From Pyrinomonadaceae bacterium (GTDB lineage: Bacteria; Acidobacteriota; Blastocatellia; Pyrinomonadales; Pyrinomonadaceae): a stretch of 64,000 nucleotides of DNA. The DNA is taken from the NCBI GenBank assembly GCA_026129865.1, contig JAHCHG010000006.1:124001-188000 (forward strand). The letters run 5' to 3'. Positions within the stretch are counted from its first letter, which is position 1. Each line of letters starts with the position of its first letter. Positions 51,761 to 59,903 of this stretch are shown in pieces. The notes beneath the pieces are model-generated. The model made no database searches, was not told where the DNA came from, and saw only the letters and a program-made list of their open reading frames with translations. Position numbers and translations under genes: made by a program.

Positions 51761-53149
51761 ATGGACGACCCCGCGAGTTTATTGCTTTTCTTCGCCGCCG
51801 AAGGCATTACGGTTGAACCTCCGACTGTTTTATCCACAATTCTCAATTTTTTACTGGTTATTTTTCTTGTACTCGGTAACGGTTTTTTCGTCGCGAGCGA
51901 GTTTGCGCTCGTCGCCGTGAGAAAATCGCGGATCGAGGCACTTGTTGCCGAAGGCAACAAAGCCGCCGAGCGTTTGATGGACTTGTTAAATAACCTGAAC
52001 GCCTATATTTCCGCTACTCAACTGGGAATTACACTGTTTTCGCTCGGGCTAGGTTACGTCGCCGAACCTGCGATCGTCGTCGTTCTCGAACCGTTTCTTG
52101 TAAGCGTTGGCGGACTGCTCGGGCTGGAATTTATGGCTTCGCCGACGGTCGCACATGCCATATCGTTTGCCATCGCGTTTTCGCTGATCACATTTCTGCA
52201 CATCGTTTTTGGTGAACTTGCGCCGAAAACTGCTGCGCTTGAAATGTCGGAAAGAGTTTCGCTGATCGTCGCGCTGCCGCTGCAGATCTTTTATAAGATC
52301 TTTTATTATCCGATCCGTCTGCTTGATTGGACCGGGACGAAAACCGTCCGAGTTTTCGGTCTCCATCCGTCCGGCGAGCACGGATCGAGTTATACCGAAG
52401 ACGAAATTCGCCAGTTGATCACGATTTCCAGAGAAAGCGGTCACCTAAACGAAGAGGAACAAAAACTTATCAATCAGGTCTTCGAATTTTCGGAAACCGT
52501 CGTCCGCGAAGCGATGATCCCGAGAACCGAGATCGTCGCCGTTTCTCACACGGCATCGCCGGAAGAGATCGCAAAGGTCTTTCGCCAGCACGGATATTCG
52601 CGGCTGCCGGTTTACCGCGATTCGCTCGACGATATTCTCGGCGTCATTCACAGCAAAGACGTGATGCAGTATCTGCTCGTCCGACCGAAGCTGTTTAAGC
52701 TTCAGCGCGTGCTGAAAAAGCCGCTTTATGTTGTCGATACCGCGCGGCTTGAAGATGTTCTCAGGCAAATGCAGCAGGCGAAAACGCATTTCGGTTTCGT
52801 CGTTGACGAACATGGCGGGATCGAGGGAATTATAACGCTTGAAGATCTCCTGGAAGAGATCGTCGGAGATATTTCCGATGAACATGACGAAGAGGTCGGC
52901 GAACAGATAAAGGAACAAAAGGACGGCACATACCTGCTCGACGGCGGCGTCGCCGTTCGAGATCTGAACAAACGGCTTGATCTGCATCTGCCCGTTTCCG
53001 AAGCCTACACGACCATCGCCGGTTTTTTGATGAATGAATCCGGCGAAATTCTAAAAGAAGGCGAGGAAGTTAAATACAACGGAACCGTGTTTAAAGTAGA
53101 AGAAGTAGATAAGCGCCGCATATTGAAAGTTCGGATGGAAAGATCGTAA
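51761..53149 (+). CDS. CNNM/CorC-type hemolysin-family transporter
   Basis: A 462-residue protein with an N-terminal DUF21 transmembrane domain (LLVIFLVLGNGFFVASEFAL; VAHAISFAIAFSLITFLHIV), a CBS-pair region (MIPRTEIVAVSH; VLKKPLYVVDTARLEDVL), and a C-terminal CorC_HlyC domain (FVVDEHGGIEGIITLEDLLE, RDLNKRLDLHL). These proteins move or sense divalent cations such as Mg or Co, not lyse cells. Integral membrane. The start at 51761 is ATG. It precedes a repeat block and enolase. Confidence 0.92.
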   Translation: MDDPASLLLFFAAEGITVEPPTVLSTILNFLLVIFLVLGNGFFVASEFALVAVRKSRIEALVAEGNKAAERLMDLLNNLNAYISATQLGITLFSLGLGYVAEPAIVVVLEPFLVSVGGLLGLEFMASPTVAHAISFAIAFSLITFLHIVFGELAPKTAALEMSERVSLIVALPLQIFYKIFYYPIRLLDWTGTKTVRVFGLHPSGEHGSSYTEDEIRQLITISRESGHLNEEEQKLINQVFEFSETVVREAMIPRTEIVAVSHTASPEEIAKVFRQHGYSRLPVYRDSLDDILGVIHSKDVMQYLLVRPKLFKLQRVLKKPLYVVDTARLEDVLRQMQQAKTHFGFVVDEHGGIEGIITLEDLLEEIVGDISDEHDEEVGEQIKEQKDGTYLLDGGVAVRDLNKRLDLHLPVSEAYTTIAGFLMNESGEILKEGEEVKYNGTVFKVEEVDKRRILKVRMERS

Positions 53150-53158
53150 AGAAGAACG

Positions 53159-53372
53159 CAGAAACGCGACCGCTAGGGAGCGTGCAGGTCACCGCGCAAG
53201 ATCGAGGAAATGAGGGCAGAAACGCGACCGCTAGGAAGCGTGCAGGTCACCGCGCAAGATCGAGGAAACGAGGGCAGAAACGCGACCGCTAGGGAGCGTG
53301 CTAAACCTGTGCGCATTGTCGGACTCCTCTGGCGGCGAGCTTTTTGCACGCTCCCTTGCGGTCGCGTTTCTG
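53159..53372 (+). repeat. 58-bp tandem repeats and an inverted copy
   Basis: cagaaacgcgaccgctaggg begins at 53159, 53217 and 53275, exactly 58 bp apart, with two full units and a third that breaks at about 53301. The first 27 bases of the third copy are almost perfectly mirrored at 53346-53372 (one mismatch), so the block ends in a hairpin. The gap to enolase (about 100 bases) shows no strong site. The repeat word agggagcgtgc recalls the palindrome at 1627-1724. Confidence 0.85.
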
Positions 53373-53417
53373 CCTTTGACAAGCCCCGTTCATGCTTGAA
53401 CGCGCCTTTGTCTTTAA

Positions 53418-54761
<1,344 letters not shown>

Positions 54762-54794
54762 TCGTGTTAAAATTTGTTCGTCAATGGAGCATTT

Positions 54795-55094
54795 ATGGGA
54801 CAGGTAACAATTGAAATACCGCAAAATGTGAATCGTACTTATCAAGTAAATGATTTCGAATTTGGCGAACAACTTTTACGGGACTTGGAAGAATTTCAGA
54901 AAAAAGCAAAATCTGATAAAAATGGCAAAAATCAGAAACCTAAAAAAATATTGCAAACGGTTTCGTTGATTTTGCCTTACGATGATTTGGACGAGATAGA
55001 TGAAAATGAAGTATTGGGAATTTGGGCTGACAATGTGGAAGATGCCGATGAAATAGCAAGAAAAGTGCGTGAACAAAACAGACGAACAACGTGA
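54795..55094 (+). CDS. Antitoxin-like small protein
   Basis: Start ATG 54795 (MGQVTIEIPQNVNRTYQVND). A 99-residue protein with an N-terminal beta part, then FEFGEQLLRDLEEFQKKAKS, a charged helix, and an acidic C-terminal half. Such proteins often precede PIN toxins. The stop overlaps the PIN gene start by 4 bp (ATGA type). The DNA here is richer in A/T than the enolase gene, which suggests transfer. The exact antitoxin family is not recognised. Confidence 0.65.
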   Translation: MGQVTIEIPQNVNRTYQVNDFEFGEQLLRDLEEFQKKAKSDKNGKNQKPKKILQTVSLILPYDDLDEIDENEVLGIWADNVEDADEIARKVREQNRRTT

Positions 55095-55468
55095 GTAAGT
55101 TTTTACCCGACACAAATGTTTTTGCAAAAATTTTCGGCAACGATCCAAAGGTCAAGCAATTTGTCGAAAGTCTTGATGCGGTAATTGACGCAACCATTTA
55201 TATCGAGTGCATTCAAGGCTCGAAATCAAATCGCGAAAAGCGCGTCATCGAAAAATATCTGACGCGCTTTCCACTTCTTCCAATAACTTCGCAAAGTTCG
55301 CTGAAGGCTCTGGAACTGATTCGCAGTTATTCAAACTCTCACGGATTATTTTTGCCCGACGCGCTGATTGCTGCATCCGCGCTTGAAAATGATTTGACGG
55401 TTTTAACGTATAACATCAATGATTTCAAGTTTATTCAAGACTTGAAATACCTTAAACCCACCGTTTAA
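55091..55468 (+). CDS. PIN-domain ribonuclease toxin (VapC-like)
   Basis: A 125-residue PIN-domain protein. Asp7 in FLPDTNVFAKI, the mid-protein Glu in TIYIECIQGS, and the Asp in FLPDALIAASALENDLTVLT with TYNINDFKF form the acidic nuclease set. PIN toxins cut RNA and are held back by the preceding antitoxin. The gene overlaps the antitoxin by 4 bp, so they are coupled. It is followed by a truncated epimerase. Confidence 0.85.
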   Translation: MSKFLPDTNVFAKIFGNDPKVKQFVESLDAVIDATIYIECIQGSKSNREKRVIEKYLTRFPLLPITSQSSLKALELIRSYSNSHGLFLPDALIAASALENDLTVLTYNINDFKFIQDLKYLKPTV

Positions 55469-55478
55469 AATCAAAAAA

Positions 55479-55829
55479 ATGAAAATCATGCTTATCGGCG
55501 GAACGAAATTTTTAGGTCATCATCTGATCGATGCGGCGTTATTGAATAATCACGAAGTTACGCTTTTTAATCGCGGCAAAAATTACGCGCCCGAAGAAAT
55601 TCCTGAAGTTGAGCAAATCCACGGCGACCGCAATTTTGATTTGGGTAATTTGAACGGCAGAACTTTTGATGCCGTAATTGATACTTGCGGATATTTGCCG
55701 CAAACCGTGAAAAAATCGGCGGAATTTTTAAAAGACAAGATTAATCAATACGTTTTTATTTCAAGCGGTTCGGTTTATTCGGACACGAGCAAACCGAACT
55801 ACGATGAAACGACTGAAACTTTCCGATAA
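55479..55829 (+). pseudogene. Truncated NAD-dependent epimerase/dehydratase
   Basis: Only 116 residues remain, against 300 or more for the family. The N-terminal NAD loop GGTKFLGHHLIDAALL is present, and INQYVFISSGSVYSD, a Ser region of the extended SDR fold, is visible. The reading stops after ETTETFR. The C-terminal substrate domain, and the YxxxK after it, are missing. This is a deleted copy, probably linked to the toxin-antitoxin acquisition beside it. Confidence 0.75.
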
Positions 55830-55990
55830 CGAATGCCAAAAGTTCGAAAATCTCGACCCGAAAACGGGAATTAAACGGTTTAGTTTTAGGCTAAAATTGA
55901 TCGAGAGATCTTTCGTTTGAAAACGCGCAGCGAGGTGCGAGCATTTTTAACGAATGTGGAAGCAAAAGACCGTTAGGTTTTCCAAGAAAA

Positions 55991-56425
55991 ATGTCACAAT
56001 TTCAAAAAGGCGAATTTGTTATAGACACCGACCGCGAACGGCTGCAGATAGATGTTATCCAGAAATTTCTAAAGGAAGATTCATACTGGGCGCAGAACCG
56101 GACGCTCGAGCAAACGGTAACCGCCATCGAAAACTCGGTCTGTTTCGGAGTTTATCGCGAGTCGGAACAGATCGGTTTTGCACGGGTTGTAACCGATCAT
56201 TCGACATTTGCATATCTCGGCGACGTGTTTGTTGTGCAAGAATTTCGTGGTCTGGGATTAAGCAAATGGCTGATGGAATCGATACTTACGACACCCGAAC
56301 TTCAAGGATTTCGCCGCTGGATACTTGCGACCAGAGATGCACACGGGCTTTACGAACAGTTCGGTTTTCATAAATTAAAATTTCCCGAAAGATGGATGGA
56401 AAAACCCGCACCCGACGCTTACTGA
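55991..56425 (+). CDS. GNAT-family N-acetyltransferase
   Basis: A 144-residue GNAT protein. The acetyl-CoA loop is VVQEFRGLGLSKWLMESI, and the fold continues with RRWILATRDAHGLYEQFGF, which is typical. It transfers an acetyl group to an unknown amine. The start is ATG 55991. No clear partner gene; the preceding 160 bases hold nothing recognisable. Confidence 0.88.
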   Translation: MSQFQKGEFVIDTDRERLQIDVIQKFLKEDSYWAQNRTLEQTVTAIENSVCFGVYRESEQIGFARVVTDHSTFAYLGDVFVVQEFRGLGLSKWLMESILTTPELQGFRRWILATRDAHGLYEQFGFHKLKFPERWMEKPAPDAY

Positions 56426-56517
56426 TCTATTAATTTCGAATCCGAATAGAATCCGAATTTTGACGAAAATCGTGTTAAATTAAAACCGAAGATAATCGAG
56501 AGCTTTTGTCATTAAGT

Positions 56518-58083
56518 ATGGAACAAACCTCTTCACAGAACCGCCAGCCCGAACTCACACGGCGTCCAGTTGCGCTTGTGATCGTCGAAGGCTGGGGTGT
56601 TTCTCCGCACAAGGACGGGAACGCGGTCGCACTGGCGCATACGCCGAATATCGATGATCTTCTCGAAAAATATCCCAATACGAAATTAGCCGCAGCGGGC
56701 GCGAGTGTCGGTCTTGCGCCCGATCAGCCGGGAAATACCGAGGTCGGACACCTAAATTTGGGAAGCGGTCGAATTGTTGAAACCGATGTTGCGCGCATCG
56801 CCAATTCGCTGCGATCGGGAACGTTTTTTGAGAACGAAGTATTAAAAGGCGCTTTCGCTGCGGCACGCGAATCAAGTTCCGCCGTTCATTTGATCGGCTT
56901 GCTTTCGGACGGCGATGTTCATTCATCGTCGCCAAATCTTTACGCTCTGTTGAGCATGGCGAAAAATCAAGGCGTTTCGGATATTTTCGTTCATGCCATT
57001 TTGGACGGCAGAAATGTCGAACCTCGAACGGCGGATACATATTGCGAAGTTCTTGAAATTAAGCTGGCAGAGATCGGAGCCGGGAAGATCGCAACTCTCT
57101 GCGGGCGCCATTATGCAATGGACCGCGACGAAAATTGGGACCGCACAGCTCGAGTTTGTTCAATGCTGATGAACGGAATCGGCGAGCGGGCGTCGGACGC
57201 AGTGAATGCCATTCGCGGTTCGTTTTTACGCGGAATTTCCGATGAATTTATTCAGCCGATAATTTTGGAAAACGAGATTCACGAACCGGTCGGTTTGATC
57301 AAAGAAGGCGATACGGTCGTTTTCTTTAATCATCGCGCCGACCGGATGAAACAGCTTGCACAAAAGCTCGCTGTCGAAACGCTTAAAGCGGATGGAACGT
57401 CGAAATTCAAAGCCGTTTGTCTGACCGAATACGCTCGCGATTTTGATCTGCCCGTCGCGTTCCGGCAAGAGATCGGCGGGAATATTCTCGCGCAGGTCTT
57501 TGCCGAACGAAATATCAGGAATTGCCGCGTCAGCGAAACGGCTAACCAGCGAAATGTCGTCTTTTTCAACGGCGGCGTTTCGTTCGAATTTCCGTGCGAA
57601 GAACGATTGACGATAAATACACCGAAAAATCAATCGACCGAACTCCAGCCCGAATTAAACTGCTTTAAGGTTACGGACGCTTTTTTACGCGCGACCGAAA
57701 CGATCGATTACGATTTTTATGTGATAGATCTGTCTGCGGCGGAGTTTGTCGCGCGAACGGGAAATCTTGCAAAAACCATGGAATCGTTTTCATTTATTGA
57801 CACTTGCATCGGCGGTATCGTCGAACGGATCAGAGAACTCGACGGTGTTACGATCATTACGTCCGATCACGGAAATTGCGAGGAAATGACAAATTTGCTG
57901 AACGGCGAACCTCATAATCTGCCGACGGCGAATCCGGTTCCGTTTATTTTGGTCGACGAAAAGCTTCGCGGTGTTTCTCTGCGCAACAGCGGCGCGCTTG
58001 CCGATGTTGCGCCGACCATACTTGACCTTTTTGGAATTGAAATTCCGCCGGAAATGACGGGAAGCAGTTTGATCGGCGAATGA
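56518..58083 (+). CDS. Phosphoglycerate-mutase-like protein (iPGM family) lacking most catalytic residues
   Basis: Start ATG 56518 (MEQTSSQNRQPELTRRP). The 521-residue protein is clearly of the cofactor-independent phosphoglycerate mutase family (GHLNLGSGRIV, LCGRHYAMDRDENWDR, VFFNHRADRM, TSDHGNCEEM). Several key residues differ. The Asp of DGWG is Glu24; the nucleophile Ser of GNSEVGH is Thr74 (GNTEVGH). The Lys of AETEK is Asn343. The NPDMVGH metal motif is AAEFVAR (Glu409, Arg413), and the His of TAHTTNP is Pro469. Asp450 and His451 remain. It may be inactive, or act on another substrate. Family membership is sure; enzymatic activity is not. Confidence 0.85.
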   Translation: MEQTSSQNRQPELTRRPVALVIVEGWGVSPHKDGNAVALAHTPNIDDLLEKYPNTKLAAAGASVGLAPDQPGNTEVGHLNLGSGRIVETDVARIANSLRSGTFFENEVLKGAFAAARESSSAVHLIGLLSDGDVHSSSPNLYALLSMAKNQGVSDIFVHAILDGRNVEPRTADTYCEVLEIKLAEIGAGKIATLCGRHYAMDRDENWDRTARVCSMLMNGIGERASDAVNAIRGSFLRGISDEFIQPIILENEIHEPVGLIKEGDTVVFFNHRADRMKQLAQKLAVETLKADGTSKFKAVCLTEYARDFDLPVAFRQEIGGNILAQVFAERNIRNCRVSETANQRNVVFFNGGVSFEFPCEERLTINTPKNQSTELQPELNCFKVTDAFLRATETIDYDFYVIDLSAAEFVARTGNLAKTMESFSFIDTCIGGIVERIRELDGVTIITSDHGNCEEMTNLLNGEPHNLPTANPVPFILVDEKLRGVSLRNSGALADVAPTILDLFGIEIPPEMTGSSLIGE

Positions 58084-58277
58084 TTCCGAATCTTTGTTAT
58101 GCCGAACCCTGCGTCATGCATTCGAATGACGACGGCATTTTGATGCTTAGCGCAAAAGATGGTGAATTTTTTTGCGAAGTTCGCTCGGCTGTAGATCGAA
58201 AACTTTCATTTTTAGTATTCGGACCAGTTTCGCAGACGATTTTTCGCGCGACTGAAGAACACAAAAACTCAGCGTAA
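58080..58277 (+). CDS. Small hypothetical protein overlapping the mutase-like gene
   Basis: ATG overlaps the mutase-like stop by 4 bp. The 65-residue reading MIPNLCYAEPCVMHSNDDGI then LMLSAKDGEFFCEVRSAVDR has acceptable codon use but no recognised domain. The end overlaps the minus-strand zinc-ribbon gene by 9 bases. It is kept as a possible translationally coupled small gene. Confidence 0.3.
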   Translation: MIPNLCYAEPCVMHSNDDGILMLSAKDGEFFCEVRSAVDRKLSFLVFGPVSQTIFRATEEHKNSA

Positions 58278-58493
58278 AAGCACGGCGATAACGAGGAAAA
58301 GCCAGACAAATACAAAGATCGCGACCGGCAGGATCATTAAAACGAGACAGCCCATGTTCGACCATGACTCCTGGTTCCAGCTGTACGGCTCAGGACAATC
58401 CGGACAGAATTCCTTCGACTCCAGGAACGGTCGTTTACATTTGGGGCAGATCTTAAGTTTCACCAACGTAAGAATATCAAACAATTGCAACAC
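58269..58493 (-). CDS. Small zinc-ribbon membrane protein
   Basis: A 74-residue protein with two CxxC pairs (ICPKCKRPF and FCPDCPEPY), a zinc-ribbon, and a C-terminal transmembrane helix (GCLVLMILPVAIFVFVWLFL). It starts with GTG/TTG-type codons only, so the exact start is unsure; a GTG near 58463 is an alternative. It is a single gene between the mutase-like gene and thymidine kinase, on the opposite strand. Confidence 0.6.
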   Translation of the reverse strand: MLQLFDILTLVKLKICPKCKRPFLESKEFCPDCPEPYSWNQESWSNMGCLVLMILPVAIFVFVWLFLVIAVLLR

Positions 58494-58587
58494 TTATAAG
58501 GCACCGGTACGCGTTGTTGGACAAGCCGTTTTTATCCTGATAATCTTTCTGTCTCAAATCCAAAACGGCAGGTAAAATTAGTAATAA

Positions 58588-59205
58588 ATGGTTGAAGAAT
58601 TTGCGTTCGACAATAGCGAAGAACGCCGCAAAACAAGGCAGAACGGAGTCGGTTGGATCGAAGTTATCGTCGGATCGATGTTTTCGGGAAAAAGTGAAGA
58701 ATTGATCCGCCGTCTGCGGCGCGCGCAAATCGCACGGCAGAAAGTTCAGGTTTTTAAGCCGAAGATCGACGATCGTTATTCGATCGAGCAGATCGCGTCG
58801 CATTCCGGAATGACGCATATCTCGAAACCGGTCATGACAGCTAGCGAATTGATGGCACAGCTTGACCCCGAGGCGGAAGTGATCGGGATCGACGAAGGAC
58901 AGTTTTTTGACGCCGGAATCGTTGAGGCGGTCAATAAACTTGCGGACAGCGGTAAACGCGTGATCATTGCCGGTCTCGATCAGGATTACATGGGAAAACC
59001 GTTCGAACCGATGCCGCAGCTGCTTTCGATCGCAGAATTTATCACTAAAACTCACGCGATCTGCGTTAAATGCGGCAGCACTGCAAACTATTCCCAAAGG
59101 ACATCCGATTCAAAGGAACGCGTTGAGGTCGGCGCAACCGATAAATATGAAGCGCGCTGCCGGAAATGTTTCGTACCTTTTCCCGATTCGCCGACCGCAA
59201 TTTGA
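58588..59205 (+). CDS. tdk: Thymidine kinase
   Basis: A 205-residue thymidine kinase of the type II group. The P-loop is [20 protein letters not shown], the Asp/Glu segment is [13 protein letters not shown], and the lasso and zinc region has [13 protein letters not shown] and CRKCF (four Cys). It phosphorylates thymidine with ATP for nucleotide salvage. The N-terminal 20 residues are an extra leader. The start is ATG 58588. It ends 30 bases before a promoter-like box. Confidence 0.93.
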   Translation: MVEEFAFDNSEERRKTRQNGVGWIEVIVGSMFSGKSEELIRRLRRAQIARQKVQVFKPKIDDRYSIEQIASHSGMTHISKPVMTASELMAQLDPEAEVIGIDEGQFFDAGIVEAVNKLADSGKRVIIAGLDQDYMGKPFEPMPQLLSIAEFITKTHAICVKCGSTANYSQRTSDSKERVEVGATDKYEARCRKCFVPFPDSPTAI

Positions 59206-59235
59206 TCTTTTTGGTTCCGGATCGTTTTTATGGAG

Positions 59236-59241
59236 TATAAT
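59236..59241 (+). promoter_or_regulatory. Promoter -10 box before the SnoaL-like gene
   Basis: A perfect tataat stands 74 bases before the start codon at 59315. The -35 side is weak (ttccgg or ttggtt). A small hairpin gccgcatttgcggc (59285-59298) and an aaaggag ribosome site follow in the leader. Confidence 0.45.
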
Positions 59242-59314
59242 CTCCGTAATCTCTCAACCAATATTAACTGTATTAGACATTAATGCCGCATTTGCGGCGA
59301 AAAAAGGAGATGTT

Positions 59315-59728
59315 ATGAGCGAAAAACGAAATACGGAAATTGTGCAGGAAGCATATTCAAAATTTGGCAGCGGAGACATCGACGGGTTGATCGCGCATTT
59401 GGCGGACGATGTTCAGTGGGAAACACCTGAAGTTGAAAATTCGCCGTTGAGCGGCGTTCGAAGCGGGAAATCTGCTGTTCGCGATTTCTTTCAGGCTTTG
59501 CTGACAATTGAAGAAATGACGGCGTTCGAACCGAACGCTTTTACGGCACAGGGCGACAAAGTTGTCGTTGAGGGAACATTTACCGCAAAGGTTTTGTCGA
59601 CCGGAAAAGCCTATGATTCAAAATGGGTGCATATTTTTACGTTGGAGAACGAAAAGATCACCGGTTTTCTCGAATTTTTTGACAATGCTGCGGCGAGCAA
59701 AGCGTTTCAGCGAGCTGACGCAGCTTAG
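59315..59728 (+). CDS. SnoaL-like / NTF2-fold protein
   Basis: Start ATG 59315 with an aaaaggag site 5 bases upstream. The 137-residue protein begins MSEKRNTEIVQEAYSKFGSG and has DVQWETPEVENSPLSG and KWVHIFTLENEKITGFLEFF, the standard NTF2-like SnoaL pattern. The family includes ketosteroid isomerase-like proteins and small ligand-binding proteins; the substrate is unknown. No signal peptide. A terminator follows. Confidence 0.85.
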   Translation: MSEKRNTEIVQEAYSKFGSGDIDGLIAHLADDVQWETPEVENSPLSGVRSGKSAVRDFFQALLTIEEMTAFEPNAFTAQGDKVVVEGTFTAKVLSTGKAYDSKWVHIFTLENEKITGFLEFFDNAAASKAFQRADAA

Positions 59729-59750
59729 TAAATCTTTCGATCGAATTCTA

Positions 59751-59783
59751 AAAACGCGCGCTTTTCCGGAGGCGCGCATTTTT
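59751..59783 (+). terminator. Rho-independent terminator after the SnoaL-like gene
   Basis: aaaacgcgcgc (59751-59761) pairs with gcgcgc (59772-59777), with A's before and attttt after. The loop is short (10 bases). It lies 24 bases after the stop codon. Confidence 0.8.
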
Positions 59784-59903
59784 GGACTTTTGCATCGTTT
59801 TTTTGATAGGTAATCATGCGGTTTCCAAAGCAAAAGCTATGAATAGGCGAATTTATGCGCTACAATAGCGACGTTTCCCGCAGAACTGAAATCGTTTGTT
59901 CGT

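Noticed and set aside
52049..52987. Large minus-strand readings inside the CNNM/CorC gene
   Set aside because: They are Arg/Asp-rich complements of the strong plus-strand coding sequence.
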